From DASQFI01 sp035633215 (GTDB taxonomy: Bacteria > Acidobacteriota > Vicinamibacteria > Vicinamibacterales > SCN-69-37), in assembly GCA_035633215.1 (NCBI GenBank), contig DASQFI010000037.1:62001-126000 (forward strand): a DNA stretch of 64,000 bases, read 5' to 3'. The notes beneath the pieces were generated by a model. It did not search any database and was not told the origin of the DNA. It saw only the letters and a program-made list of their open reading frames with translations. A program made the position numbers and the translations under genes. This document shows, one piece after another, positions 40,059 through 49,122 of the stretch; within the stretch, counting starts at the first letter, position 1; each line of letters starts with the position of its first letter.

Positions 40059-41417
40059 TTAAGCTTTTCTAATCACTGCCAGCACTTCATCCCGCTTCTT
40101 CGCCATCAACTCCGGCGTCACCGCCTCCAGATTGAGTCGAAGCATCGGCTCGGTGTTCGACGGCCGCACGTTGAAGTGCCAGTCGGGGTACTCGACCGAG
40201 AACCCGTCCAGCTCGTAGGTGTTTCCGTCTTTGTAGCGCTCGGCAAGGTCGCGCAGCCGCGACTCGACCGCGGCCATGTCGGTGACACGCGTGTTGATTT
40301 CGCCGGAGATGAAATATTTCTCGCGGAACGGCGCCAGCAGCTCGCGCAGGGTGCGCCGCTTCTTCGACATCAACTCGAGGATCAGCAGCGCCGGGATGAA
40401 CCCGTTGTCGGCGTAGTAGAAATCGCGGAAGTAGTAGTGGCCCGTGACTTCGCCGCCGAAGATCGCGTTCTCCTCGCGCATCCGGCGCTTGATGAACGCG
40501 TGGCCGACCCGGTTCATGAGCGCCGTGCCTCCGTGTGTGGCGACCGTGTCCCTGACCGCATAGCTCGCCCGCAGGTCGTACACGATCTTCTCGCGCGGAG
40601 CCTTGCTGAGCGCCGCCTCGGCGAGCAGGGCGGTGACGAAGTCGCCGGCGATGAATTCACCGCTGCCGTCGATGAAGAAGCACCGGTCCGCGTCGCCGTC
40701 CCAGGCGATCCCGACGTCGGCGCCCTCGGCGACGACGCGCTCGACGATGTCGCGGCGGTTCTCTTCGATGAGCGGATTGGCCTCGTGGTTCGGAAACGTG
40801 CCGTCGATCTCGAAGCAGAGCCGCGTCGTGCGGCAGGGCAGCCGGTCGAAGAGCCGCGGCGCGACCAGGCCCGCCATGCCGCTGCCCGCGTCGAGCACGA
40901 CGTTGAAGGGCTGGATCGCCGACGCGTCGATGAAGCCCAGGACCTTCTCGACGTAGTCGTCGAGCATGCCGCGCGTCTCGACACGGCCGCGCGGGCGACC
41001 CGGCGCCGGAAGGGTGTTCCGCGTCACCAGGTCCCGGATCTCACCAATGCCGGCGTCGCCCGACAGCGGAAACGCCTCGCGCCGGACCATCTTGACGCCG
41101 TTGTATGCCTTCGGATTGTGTGACGCCGTGATCTGCGCGCCGCCGTCGAGCCCGTCGCGGACGACGGCGAAATACAACATGTCGGTGGCGGCCAGGCCGT
41201 AGTCGACGACGTCGGCGCCCTGCGCGAGCGCGCCGTCGATGAACGCCGCCGCGATGCCCGGCGACGAGAGCCGCATGTCGCGCGAGACCGCGATCCGCGA
41301 CGCGTTCAGGTAACTCACGAACGCGCGGCCGATCAGGCGCGCGGCCTCTTCGTTCACGTCCGAGGGATAGAGCCCGCGGATGTCGTACGCCTTGAAAATG
41401 GAGGGGGAGACGGCCAC
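40059..41417 (-). CDS. Phosphomannomutase/phosphoglucomutase
   Basis: A 452-residue alpha-D-phosphohexomutase interconverting hexose-6-phosphate and hexose-1-phosphate. The start SPSIFKAYDIRGLYPSDVNE is typical. The phosphoserine loop is in ITASHNPKAYNGVKM. The metal loop is DGDADRCFF and the sugar-specificity loop GGEVTGH. The C-terminal phosphate-binding RPSNTEPMLRLNLE is intact. GTG 41417 is chosen because the longer frame to 41981 overlaps the upstream gene. It is translationally linked to the nucleotidyltransferase gene, three bases away, so the pair makes an NDP-hexose, probably GDP-mannose or a related sugar. Confidence 0.93.
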   Translation of the reverse strand: MAVSPSIFKAYDIRGLYPSDVNEEAARLIGRAFVSYLNASRIAVSRDMRLSSPGIAAAFIDGALAQGADVVDYGLAATDMLYFAVVRDGLDGGAQITASHNPKAYNGVKMVRREAFPLSGDAGIGEIRDLVTRNTLPAPGRPRGRVETRGMLDDYVEKVLGFIDASAIQPFNVVLDAGSGMAGLVAPRLFDRLPCRTTRLCFEIDGTFPNHEANPLIEENRRDIVERVVAEGADVGIAWDGDADRCFFIDGSGEFIAGDFVTALLAEAALSKAPREKIVYDLRASYAVRDTVATHGGTALMNRVGHAFIKRRMREENAIFGGEVTGHYYFRDFYYADNGFIPALLILELMSKKRRTLRELLAPFREKYFISGEINTRVTDMAAVESRLRDLAERYKDGNTYELDGFSVEYPDWHFNVRPSNTEPMLRLNLEAVTPELMAKKRDEVLAVIRKA

Positions 41418-41419
41418 GA

Positions 41420-42478
41420 CTACACGCGCGAGTAGTCTGTCACGATCGATCGGTCGCCAAACACTCCCGCGCTCACGACCTCGACGTTGCGGCCGAACTG
41501 GCAATGGCGGCCGGCGATGACGCCGCCGAGCCTCGCGCCGGCATCGACCGTGGTGTGCGGCCAGATGATCGCGCCGGTGACCACGGCATCTTCGCCGATG
41601 TGACACTGGCGGCCGATCACGCTGTACGGGCCAATCCTCGCACCGGCTTTGACGACGACGCCGGCATCGATGAAACACGGCGCGTCGACGACGGCGCCCG
41701 GATCCACGCGCGCCGACGGCGAGACGAACGACGTCCCGGGCGCGGACGTGAACGGCGGCGCCGCGAAGCGGCCGTCCATGATGTCCGCGTGCGCCTGACG
41801 ATATTTCTCCGGCGTCCCGATGTCGATCCAGTAGCCGCGGTACGTGTACGCGATGAACGTCTCGCGGTCGGCGACCAGCGACGGAAAGTACCCGCGCTCG
41901 ATCGAGAAGGCGACATCGCCTGGAATCCTGGCGAGCGTCTCGGGTTCGAGCACGTAGACGCCTGCGTTGATCGTGTCGCACCGGATCTCGTCGGCCGACG
42001 GCTTCTCGAGAAACCGCAGCACGTTGCCTTGCGCGTCGGTCTCCACCAGGCCGTACGCGGCGGGATTCTCGACCGGGGTGAGCACGATCGTCGCCTTGGC
42101 GCGCCGCTCGCGATGGAGCGCAATCACGGCGGGCAAATCGACCGCCGTCAGCACGTCGCCGTTGAAGACGAGGAGCGGCTGGCCGCGGTCGCGGCCGGCC
42201 GCGAACTTGATCGCACCGCCCGTGCCGAGCGGCGTCGGCTCGACCATGTAGTCCAGGCGAATGCCGGCCGCGGAGCCGTCACCGAAGACTTCCTCGATGC
42301 GCCCCGGCTGGTAGTTGAGGCTGAGCACGACCTCGTCAATCTCCGGCACCCGCCGCAGCAGATCGATCTGATACTGCAGGAAGGGCCGATCGAAGATCGG
42401 CACGATGGGCTTGGGGGTGTGGAGCGTCAGCGGCCGGAGACGGGTGCCTTTCCCCCCGGCGAGCAGGATGGCTCTCAT
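41420..42478 (-). CDS. Sugar-1-phosphate nucleotidyltransferase with left-handed beta-helix domain (GDP-mannose pyrophosphorylase-like)
   Basis: A 352-residue enzyme that forms an NDP-sugar from NTP and a sugar-1-phosphate. The N-terminal nucleotidyltransferase domain has AILLAGGKGTRLRPLT, KPIVPIFDRPFLQYQID and LGTGGAIKFA. Residues about 240-350 are hexapeptide repeats (SPSARVDPGAVVDAPCFIDA, then IGRQCHIGEDAVVTGAIIW). The partner phosphohexomutase suggests a mannose-1-phosphate substrate, but glucose-1-phosphate cannot be excluded. First gene of a two-gene operon. Confidence 0.88.
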   Translation of the reverse strand: MRAILLAGGKGTRLRPLTLHTPKPIVPIFDRPFLQYQIDLLRRVPEIDEVVLSLNYQPGRIEEVFGDGSAAGIRLDYMVEPTPLGTGGAIKFAAGRDRGQPLLVFNGDVLTAVDLPAVIALHRERRAKATIVLTPVENPAAYGLVETDAQGNVLRFLEKPSADEIRCDTINAGVYVLEPETLARIPGDVAFSIERGYFPSLVADRETFIAYTYRGYWIDIGTPEKYRQAHADIMDGRFAAPPFTSAPGTSFVSPSARVDPGAVVDAPCFIDAGVVVKAGARIGPYSVIGRQCHIGEDAVVTGAIIWPHTTVDAGARLGGVIAGRHCQFGRNVEVVSAGVFGDRSIVTDYSRV

Positions 42479-42498
42479 GTCGGAGGACGATCATACAA

Positions 42499-42530
42499 GG
42501 CAGAAGGCAGAACGGCTTCTGCCTTCTGCC
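42499..42530. repeat. Perfect 14-bp hairpin built of GGCAGAA words
   Basis: GGCAGAAGGCAGAA (42499-42512) pairs exactly with TTCTGCCTTCTGCC (42517-42530) around CGGC. The flanking AAGGCAG and GTGCCTTATGCCTT extend the pattern. It lies in the divergent spacer between the nucleotidyltransferase and pgsA genes. It resembles the other word-repeat hairpins of this window. Confidence 0.65.
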
Positions 42531-42568
42531 GTGTGCCTTATGCCTTAATATTGTTCCAGACCATTGCC

Positions 42569-43204
42569 GTGAATCTTCCCAACGCGATCACGCTCGGCCG
42601 CATCTTCCTCGTGCCGATCCTCGTCGTCGTCCTGCTGACGAAGTTCGACGGCCTGCAGCTGTTCGGCGTGAGCAAGGAGATCCTGGGGGCGGCGATTTTC
42701 GCGGTGGCCTCGCTCACGGACTGGCTGGATGGCTACGTCGCCAGGCGGCGCAAACAGGTCACCGGGCTGGGCCAGTGGATGGACCCGCTGGCCGACAAGC
42801 TGCTGGTCACGGCCGCGCTGGTCTCGCTCGTGTACCTCGAACTGGCGCCGGCGTGGATGGTCGTCGTGATCCTCAGCCGCGAGATGGCGGTGACGGTGCT
42901 GCGCAGCATCGCGCACGCGCGGGGCCAGGCCCTGCCCGCGTCGCCGATCGGCAAGATCAAGATGGTCGCGCAGGTCGCGGCGATCCTGATCCTGATTCTG
43001 GGCCAGGGACACCTGCGCAGCTTTTTCGTGGTGGGGCAGGTCGCGCTGTGGATTGCGACGATCGCGGCACTGGTCTCGGCCGTCGACTACGCGCGCCGCC
43101 TGAACGCCATGCTCGCCGCGAAACCCGCGCCCCCCGTCATGGTGGACGTCGCGTCCCGGCGCGCCGCCGACCCGGAACGGCCCCGCGATCGCATCAGCGC
43201 TTGA
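42569..43204 (+). CDS. pgsA: CDP-diacylglycerol-glycerol-3-phosphate 3-phosphatidyltransferase
   Basis: A 211-residue membrane enzyme making phosphatidylglycerol phosphate. NLPNAITLGRIFLVPILVVV is the classical PgsA N-terminus. The catalytic signature is complete in TDWLDGYVARRRKQ, followed by GLGQWMDPLADKLL. Four to five membrane segments follow. GTG 42569 is the first codon before NLPNAIT; the long frame from 41504 is a shadow of the minus-strand gene. Its 3' end overlaps the converging bamD gene by 11 bases. It fits PgsA better than the shorter homologue at 1906. Confidence 0.92.
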   Translation: MNLPNAITLGRIFLVPILVVVLLTKFDGLQLFGVSKEILGAAIFAVASLTDWLDGYVARRRKQVTGLGQWMDPLADKLLVTAALVSLVYLELAPAWMVVVILSREMAVTVLRSIAHARGQALPASPIGKIKMVAQVAAILILILGQGHLRSFFVVGQVALWIATIAALVSAVDYARRLNAMLAAKPAPPVMVDVASRRAADPERPRDRISA

Positions 43205-44021
43205 ACTCGGCGAGCCGGTTGTTCGCGCGTTCGAGATACTCGCTCGTCTTGAATTCCGCCACCAGCTTCTCGTACAGCGCGATCGCGTCCTTGCGGATCT
43301 GTTCCTGCATCGGCGCCGGGGTTTGCGGATTCTCGAGCGCTTTGAGATACGTCTCGGCCAGGTAGAAATACGCGCCATCGCGGAACGTGTACTCAGGATC
43401 GTCCTTGAGGAGCGCGGTGAAGCGCGCCACCGCGCCGCCGTAGTTCCGCGATCGATAGCTGAAGAGCCCGACGCGGAATTCGGATTCGGAGAGGCGATCG
43501 CGGGCCTCGCGCCTCAGCTTTTCGACTTCCGGCCTGAGCGGGCTGTTCGGATAGCCTTGAAGAAACCGGTCGAGCTCGGCCAGCGCGCTCTTCGTGGCCG
43601 TCTGATCGCGCTCGGGACCGAGCATCTGCCGCATCTGCGCGACGGCCAGCTTGTATTGCGCATAGTCGGCGCGGCCGCTCAGCGGAAAGAACGTCAGGAA
43701 CTCGCGGAACTCGTTCGCGGCCAGCACGATCGAATCTGAGCGGCCCTCGCCGAGATAGGCGTCGCCGATGCCGAGCTTGGCGTCGGCGCGAAAGGGACTG
43801 CCGGGGTAGGTGTCCACCAGGCGGCGGAAGTACTCGCGCGCGTTCAGCCACTTCTTTTCAGCCAGCGCCTTCGAGCCACGGTCGAAGAGAAACTTGTCGG
43901 CGTCCACGGATCCCGCGGCGGGAAGCGGCGGAGCCGACGCGCAGCCGACGGAGGCCACGAGCAGATACAGAGCGGCGCCGGCCGCTCTCAAGCGACGTCG
44001 TACGGGGAGCAGGGGATGCAT
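43194..44021 (-). CDS. bamD: Outer membrane assembly lipoprotein BamD
   Basis: A 275-residue lipoprotein of the beta-barrel assembly machine. The signal peptide ends in VASVGC with C27 as the lipid site. Five TPR units follow, with LAEKKWLNAREYFRRLVDTYP, FRADAKLGIGDAYLGEGR and YLAETYLKAL typical of BamD/YfiO. It is anchored to the inner leaflet of the outer membrane. Its presence shows a Gram-negative envelope. Last gene of a nine-gene minus-strand run. Confidence 0.9.
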   Translation of the reverse strand: MHPLLPVRRRLRAAGAALYLLVASVGCASAPPLPAAGSVDADKFLFDRGSKALAEKKWLNAREYFRRLVDTYPGSPFRADAKLGIGDAYLGEGRSDSIVLAANEFREFLTFFPLSGRADYAQYKLAVAQMRQMLGPERDQTATKSALAELDRFLQGYPNSPLRPEVEKLRREARDRLSESEFRVGLFSYRSRNYGGAVARFTALLKDDPEYTFRDGAYFYLAETYLKALENPQTPAPMQEQIRKDAIALYEKLVAEFKTSEYLERANNRLAEFKR

Positions 44022-44027
44022 CAGGGC

Positions 44028-44981
44028 TCAGCGCAGGGGCACGGCCAGCTGGCGGGCCATCCAGTCGCACTCGGCCGACAGGCCCGACTCCAGGGAGTGG
44101 GAGGGCGCGAATCCCAGGTCGACCTGGGCCCGCGTCGTATCCGCAAACGTATCGCGCATGTCGCCTTTCTGGGCGGGTTCCTGCCGGACGTCGAGCTCTC
44201 GCCCCGTGACGCGCCGCAGGATATCCAGGATCTCGAGCATGGAGACCCGGCTGCCACCGCCGATGTTATAGACGGCGCCCGGCCGTCCCCGGTCGCCCGC
44301 CGCCATTGTGGCCGCGACGGCGTCGGCGACGTACGTGAAATCGCGCGTCTGGCGGCCGTCGCCGTACATGGTGATGGGCTGGCCGGACAGGGCCGCGCGC
44401 AGGAACTTGTTGAACGCCATGTCGGGGCGCTGGCGCGGCCCATAGACCGTGAAATACCGCAGCGACACCGCGGGCACCTGATAATTCGCGTAATAGAGGT
44501 GGCAGAGGTGCTCGGCGGCAAGCTTGGTCACGCCGTACGGCGAGACCGGCTGCAGATAGGCGTCCTCGCGCATCGGAATCGTCACGATGTCGCCGTAGAC
44601 CGACGAGCTCGACGCGTAGACGAATCGATGAAGCGGCGTGCCCTTGACGGCCTCGAGCAGCCGCTGCGTCGCCTCGACATTGTGCGACGTGTAGACGCGA
44701 AATTCGTCGCCCCAACTCCGCCGGACACCGGCCTGCGCGGCCAGGTGAAACACGTGCGTGACGCCGGCGAGCAGCGGCTCGAGCGCGATCGTCTGCAGGG
44801 CGCCTTCGACGAAACGAAAATTCGGCCGGCCCTCGACCGTGGCGAGATTGGCGGCCTTGATGTCGCGCGGATAGTAGTCCGTGAAGCAATCGAGCCCGAC
44901 GACCTGCGCGCCACGATCGGTCAGCGCGGCCGACAGATGCGATCCAATGAAGCCGGCCACGCCGGTAATCAACGCTTTCAT
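44028..44981 (-). CDS. NAD-dependent sugar-nucleotide epimerase
   Basis: A 317-residue extended short-chain dehydrogenase. ALITGVAGFIGSHLSAALTD opens the Rossmann fold. FTDYYPRDIKAANL resembles UDP-glucuronate 4-epimerase and UDP-glucose 4-epimerase. YASSSSVYGD and the catalytic YGVTKLAAEHLC follow, then RYFTVYGPRQRPDMAF. UDP-glucuronate epimerase is possible because Ugd is encoded nearby, but the substrate is not certain. ATG 44981 overlaps the thioesterase stop by 4 bases, so the longer frame to 45128 is rejected. Confidence 0.88.
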   Translation of the reverse strand: MKALITGVAGFIGSHLSAALTDRGAQVVGLDCFTDYYPRDIKAANLATVEGRPNFRFVEGALQTIALEPLLAGVTHVFHLAAQAGVRRSWGDEFRVYTSHNVEATQRLLEAVKGTPLHRFVYASSSSVYGDIVTIPMREDAYLQPVSPYGVTKLAAEHLCHLYYANYQVPAVSLRYFTVYGPRQRPDMAFNKFLRAALSGQPITMYGDGRQTRDFTYVADAVAATMAAGDRGRPGAVYNIGGGSRVSMLEILDILRRVTGRELDVRQEPAQKGDMRDTFADTTRAQVDLGFAPSHSLESGLSAECDWMARQLAVPLR

Positions 44982-45373
44982 GCGAACGCCTCGCGGATAC
45001 GGTCGGGAACGCGACACGGCTTGCCGGCACGATCGGTGGCGGCGTGCACGGTCCTGCCCGTCGCCACCAGTTCGGCCCGGGCCTTCACCATCACTTCGTA
45101 GGAGAACTCCATCCGCACGGGTGAGCACAGCAGCCCATCGGTCCGGACCTCAATCTCATCATCGTAGCGCGCCGGCCGCCGGTACTCGCAGCTGGCCTCG
45201 ATGACCGGCAGCCGCACGCCGCTCTCCTCCATCTCGCGGTAGTTCCAGCCGAGCGTCCGCAGCAGCTCCGCCCGCGCCACTTCGAACCAGACAAAATAGT
45301 GAGAGTAGTACACGATCCCCATCTGATCGGTTTCGGCATACCTCACGCGCAACGTGGTGACGGAGGACGGCAT
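44978..45373 (-). CDS. Acyl-CoA thioesterase, 4HBT/YbgC type
   Basis: A 131-residue hotdog-fold thioesterase. RVRYAETDQMGIVYYSHYF is the family signature, with the catalytic aspartate in ETDQMG. FEVARAELLRTLGWNYREME and PARYDDEIEVRT complete the core. It hydrolyses an acyl-CoA or acyl-carrier-protein thioester in the cytoplasm; substrate unknown. ATG 45373 lies 8 bases after the rpe stop. Confidence 0.9.
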   Translation of the reverse strand: MPSSVTTLRVRYAETDQMGIVYYSHYFVWFEVARAELLRTLGWNYREMEESGVRLPVIEASCEYRRPARYDDEIEVRTDGLLCSPVRMEFSYEVMVKARAELVATGRTVHAATDRAGKPCRVPDRIREAFA

Positions 45374-45381
45374 GTCGGGGG

Positions 45382-46047
45382 TTACGCGGCCACTCCGGCC
45401 GAACGCCGCAGCGCGCGCGTGGCCTCGGCCGGGTCGGGGGCGCCGAAGATAGCGGCACCGGCCACGAGGATCGAGGCGCCGGCCCGCACGAGCCGGGCCG
45501 CGTTCGTCTCGTCCACGCCGCCGTCCACTTCGATCACCGCGGCGCTCCTGGCCGACGTCAGGAGCTCGCGCGCGGCGGCGACCTTGTCGATGCTGTGCGG
45601 AATGAACGCCTGGCCGCTGAACCCGGGGTTGACCGACATCACGAGCAGGTGATCCATTTCAGCCGTGACGTCGCGCACGGCGCCGACCGGCGTGGACGGA
45701 TTGATGGCGACACCGGCGCGCGCGCCAAGCTCGCGGATGCGCGTCAGCGTGCGGTGAAGGTGCGGCAGCACTTCGGCGTGCACCGTCAGCATCGCCGCGC
45801 CCGCCTTGACGAACGCGTCGAGGTAGCGGTCGGGATCGGTGATCATCAGGTGCACGTCGAGCGGAATCTTCGCCACGCGCTTCAGCGCCGCGACGACCGG
45901 CACGCCGATGGTGATGTTCGGCACGAAGTGCCCGTCCATCACGTCCACGTGCACGAAGTCGGCGCCGCCGGCTTCGATGCGCGCGACCGCGTCGGCCAGC
46001 CGCGCGAAGTCGCCCGCGAGAATCGACGGCGCGATGCGGATGCTCAT
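45382..46047 (-). CDS. rpe: Ribulose-phosphate 3-epimerase
   Basis: A 221-residue TIM-barrel enzyme of the pentose phosphate pathway. IAPSILAGDFARLADAV, HVDVMDGHFVPNITIG, DVHLMITDPDRYLDAF and LVMSVNPGFSGQAFI are the classic motifs, with metal ligands in HVDVMD and EVDGGVDE. Full length. Its start overlaps the PASTA protein stop by 4 bases. Confidence 0.95.
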   Translation of the reverse strand: MSIRIAPSILAGDFARLADAVARIEAGGADFVHVDVMDGHFVPNITIGVPVVAALKRVAKIPLDVHLMITDPDRYLDAFVKAGAAMLTVHAEVLPHLHRTLTRIRELGARAGVAINPSTPVGAVRDVTAEMDHLLVMSVNPGFSGQAFIPHSIDKVAAARELLTSARSAAVIEVDGGVDETNAARLVRAGASILVAGAAIFGAPDPAEATRALRRSAGVAA

Positions 46048-46787
46048 CGACTGACCTCGAGCGCGATTACCGCGTTGCGCGCCACCTGGAATCCCGGCGC
46101 CGGCGTCTGCTTGATCACCACGCCCGGGGGCACGCCCGGATAGGCGGCCTCGCCGGTGATCGTCACGCGAAAGTCCAGCGTCCGCAGAATGTCGGCGCTG
46201 CGGAGACCCAGGGTGCCGATGAGGTCGGGCATGACGTAGCTCTGCCCGCTCTCGCCGCGGTTGACCAGGAGCGTCACCGACGTGGCGCGGCTCTTCGGCA
46301 GCGGGTCCTGGGCCACGACGCTGCCCGCCGGATAGTCGGAGGTCTGGATCTCGGCGCGCGACGAGATCGTCACGCGATCGTCGGCCAGCGTCAGTTCCGC
46401 GGTCCGCTCCGGCTGGCCGACGACGGCGGACACGACGGGCTCGCGCTGTCCATCACTCGCGCGCACGCGCACCGCGCGCTGACGGCGCAGCACGGTGCCG
46501 GGCTCCGGCTCCTGCGTGAGGACGTGATCGGCGGGGACCTTTGGATCGGCACGCCGGACCGCGTCGACTTTCAGCACGAGGCCCACCGCGGAGAGCGCCG
46601 CCTTGGCATCGGCGACCGACTTGCCGCGCACATCGGGGACGGCGACCTCGCGCGCGCGCGTCGCCACGCGCATGGCCGCCAGGAAGAACACCCCAAAGGT
46701 CACGGCCAGCGCGGCGGCCAGCACAAGCAGCCGGCCGGCCGTCCACACGCGCTGTCGAACGGGACGTGCCCTGAAGTCGAACGGCAT
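46044..46787 (-). CDS. PASTA-domain membrane protein
   Basis: A 247-residue protein with one N-terminal membrane span (GRLLVLAAALAVTFGVFFLA) and three periplasmic PASTA repeats. VPDVRGKSVADAKAALSAVG opens the first and MPDLIGTLGLRSADILRTLD the third. GTVLRRQRAVRVRAS and GVVIKQTPAPGFQVARNAVI are typical strand ends. PASTA domains bind peptidoglycan fragments or act as spacers. There is no kinase or penicillin-binding domain, so it is a stand-alone version. Gene order rsmB-PASTA-rpe occurs where Gram-positive genomes have prkC-rsgA-rpe, an interesting parallel. Confidence 0.85.
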   Translation of the reverse strand: MPFDFRARPVRQRVWTAGRLLVLAAALAVTFGVFFLAAMRVATRAREVAVPDVRGKSVADAKAALSAVGLVLKVDAVRRADPKVPADHVLTQEPEPGTVLRRQRAVRVRASDGQREPVVSAVVGQPERTAELTLADDRVTISSRAEIQTSDYPAGSVVAQDPLPKSRATSVTLLVNRGESGQSYVMPDLIGTLGLRSADILRTLDFRVTITGEAAYPGVPPGVVIKQTPAPGFQVARNAVIALEVSR

Positions 46788-46810
46788 CAGGCGTCAAAAG
46801 TGTACATGAT

Positions 46811-48163
46811 TCATTGTTTGCGGAGAAACGCGGCCGCGAAGAACGCGTCCAGATCGTCGCGAAACGGCAGTGTTCGCAGCCGGCCGCGCGCATCGACCAA
46901 CGCCGTGGCGTGCTCGATCTCGGGGCCGAGGCGCACCGGCTGCTCGACGAAATCCGGCTGCCCCTCGAGAAACCGATCCACGACCTCGTCGTTCTCCTGC
47001 GGCTCGCTGGAACAGGTCGCATAGATCAGCGCGCCGCCCGGCCGCACCGCGCGCGCGGCATTGGCGAGGATCTGCCGCTCGGCCGCCGCAAACCGCGGCA
47101 GATCGTCCGGCTGGCGCGACCATTTGAGATCGGGATCGCGCCGCAGCGTGCCCAGACCGGAACATGGCACGTCGACGAAGACGCGATCGAACGAGGCGTC
47201 GAATGGCAGCGGGCGCAACGCGTCGAGCTGGAGGATCGGCGCGGCGATGCGCGCTCGAGCCAGCGTCGACGCAAGCAGGCGCACGCGCGCGGGCCGGACA
47301 TCGCCCGCGACGAGCCACCCCGATCCCCCCATCGCGGCCGCGAGCAGCACCGTCTTGCCGCCCGGGGCGGCGCACACGTCGAGCACCCGTTCGCCCGGGC
47401 GTGCGCCCACGGCGTGCGCGACGATCTGCGACGCCTCTTCCTGGATCACGACGGAGGCACGGAGGCGTGGCGGCAGCCGCGTGAGCGTCCCCGGCGGCAA
47501 GCGAATCGCGTCCTTGACGAAGAGCGCGGGCATCGCCGCGACGCCGGCGGCCTCGAGCGCGCGCCGCAACTCGTCTGGGCGCAGATCGCCGATCGGCCGG
47601 ATCGTCACGTCGGGCGGCACGTTGTTGAACTGGCACCAGCGTTCGACCTCGTCGAACGCGTAGCGGGCCAGCCAGCGGTCGATCAGCCACGCCGGGTGCG
47701 ACAGCGTGACCGTGAGATAGGCGCGCGAGGCGCCAGGATCGCCGGGCGATTCCGGACGCGCGGGCAAGGCGAGCCTCGCACGATCGCGCCAGAGCGTCCG
47801 CAGCACGGCGTTCACGAACCCCGATGCGCGAGGATGACCCAGCGCGCGCGCGAGCTCGACCGATTCGTGCACGACGGCGTGGACCGGGACGCGATCGAGG
47901 TGACCGAGCTGATACGCGCCGGTGCGGACGATGGCGCGGACGTTGGCGTCGAGCCCGGCCAGCGGCCGGTTGCTGCACCGCGCCAGGAGCTCGTCCAGCT
48001 CGTTGCGCCACCGCAGCGTGCCGGCGACGATCTCGAAGAACAACGACCGATCGCGCCCGGTCGCGATCTCGGGCCGCGCGCGATCCATTTCGGCCGCGAG
48101 CGTCGTGCGGCCGCGCTCGACGGCGACCAGTACCTTCACGGCCGCGAGACGAGCCGACGTCAT
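46811..48163 (-). CDS. rsmB: 16S rRNA (cytosine-967-C5)-methyltransferase RsmB
   Basis: A 450-residue SAM-dependent RNA methyltransferase. The N-terminal NusB-like helical domain has AAVKVLVAVERGRTTLAAEM. The catalytic domain has SAM motif DVCAAPGGKTVLLAAAMGG, the two catalytic cysteines in DVPCSGLGTLRRDPDLKW and IYATCSSEPQENDEVV. ATG 48163 overlaps the fmt stop (ATGA); the longer frame is antisense-like read-through. Confidence 0.94.
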   Translation of the reverse strand: MTSARLAAVKVLVAVERGRTTLAAEMDRARPEIATGRDRSLFFEIVAGTLRWRNELDELLARCSNRPLAGLDANVRAIVRTGAYQLGHLDRVPVHAVVHESVELARALGHPRASGFVNAVLRTLWRDRARLALPARPESPGDPGASRAYLTVTLSHPAWLIDRWLARYAFDEVERWCQFNNVPPDVTIRPIGDLRPDELRRALEAAGVAAMPALFVKDAIRLPPGTLTRLPPRLRASVVIQEEASQIVAHAVGARPGERVLDVCAAPGGKTVLLAAAMGGSGWLVAGDVRPARVRLLASTLARARIAAPILQLDALRPLPFDASFDRVFVDVPCSGLGTLRRDPDLKWSRQPDDLPRFAAAERQILANAARAVRPGGALIYATCSSEPQENDEVVDRFLEGQPDFVEQPVRLGPEIEHATALVDARGRLRTLPFRDDLDAFFAAAFLRKQ

Positions 48164-49122
48164 GCTTCGGGGAGCGGCTCGAAGCGCGCGCCAGCCTCGA
48201 TGCGCGAGCCTCGGGCAAAGGCGCTCGCGGGCAGCGGCTGCCGCCCCTCGGCCTGCAACTCCACGATTCGGATGACACCCGGCTCGGTCGCAACCACGAT
48301 GCCGTCGGCATCGACCGCGGTGATCTCGCCAGGCTCGCCGGCCCGCTCGATGTCCGAGAGGATCTCCGATCGATGAAACAGCACGCGGCGGCCTCGCAGG
48401 AGCGAGGCGGCCAGCGGCCAGGGCTGGAGGCCTCGAATCTGGTTGTGCACGGCCGCGGCGGACCTGGCCCAGTCGATCCGGCTCTCCCGTCGCTCGAGGC
48501 GTGGCGCATACGTGACGAGCTGGGCGTCCTGCGGTGTCTCCACGAGCGGACCGGATGACATTCGTGCGAGCGTCGAGACCAGAAGCCCGGCGCCGAGCGA
48601 CGCCAGCCGGGCCTCGAGCTCGGCGCTGGTTTCGTCGAGTCCGATGTCCACGCTGGCAGAGGCGAGCATCGGCCCCGCATCGAGCTCCGGCACGACTCGC
48701 ATGATCGTGACACCGGTGACACCGTCGCCCGCGATGATCGCGCGATGGACGGGCGCGGCGCCGCGCCACCGGGGCAGGAGCGAGGCATGCACATTGATGA
48801 AGCCGAGCGGCGGGATCGCGAGCAAGGCGGTCGGCAGAATCCGGCCATACGCCGCCACGACGGCGAGATCGGGATCGAGCGATCGAAACGCGGACAGGAA
48901 CGCCTCGTCACGAAGCCGATCGGGCTGGAGGATCTCGACGCCGCGCACCTGGGCGTGAATCTTCACGGCTTCGGGACGCACCTGCTGTCCGCGCCCGCGC
49001 GGCCGATCCGGCTGCGTGACCACGGCGACGACCGAGCCGGACGAGTCGGACGAGTCGATCAGGGCCGAGAGCGACGGCACGGCAAACGCCGGCGTGCCGA
49101 AAAAGACCACGCGCCGCGGCAT
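48160..49122 (-). CDS. fmt: Methionyl-tRNA formyltransferase
   Basis: A 320-residue enzyme that formylates the initiator Met-tRNA using 10-formyl-tetrahydrofolate. RRVVFFGTPAFAVPSLSALI, VVTQPDRPRGRGQQ, and the active-site region INVHASLLPRWRGAAPVHRA are diagnostic, with the catalytic ASN-HIS-ASP set partly visible. The C-terminal tRNA-binding domain follows. ATG 49122 shares its first base with the def stop (TAATG). Confidence 0.95.
   Translation of the reverse strand: MPRRVVFFGTPAFAVPSLSALIDSSDSSGSVVAVVTQPDRPRGRGQQVRPEAVKIHAQVRGVEILQPDRLRDEAFLSAFRSLDPDLAVVAAYGRILPTALLAIPPLGFINVHASLLPRWRGAAPVHRAIIAGDGVTGVTIMRVVPELDAGPMLASASVDIGLDETSAELEARLASLGAGLLVSTLARMSSGPLVETPQDAQLVTYAPRLERRESRIDWARSAAAVHNQIRGLQPWPLAASLLRGRRVLFHRSEILSDIERAGEPGEITAVDADGIVVATEPGVIRIVELQAEGRQPLPASAFARGSRIEAGARFEPLPEA

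Noticed and set aside
41504..42568. Long N-terminal extension of pgsA on the plus strand
   Set aside because: It is antisense to the nucleotidyltransferase gene, rich in arginine, and the PgsA family start NLPNAIT follows GTG 42569.
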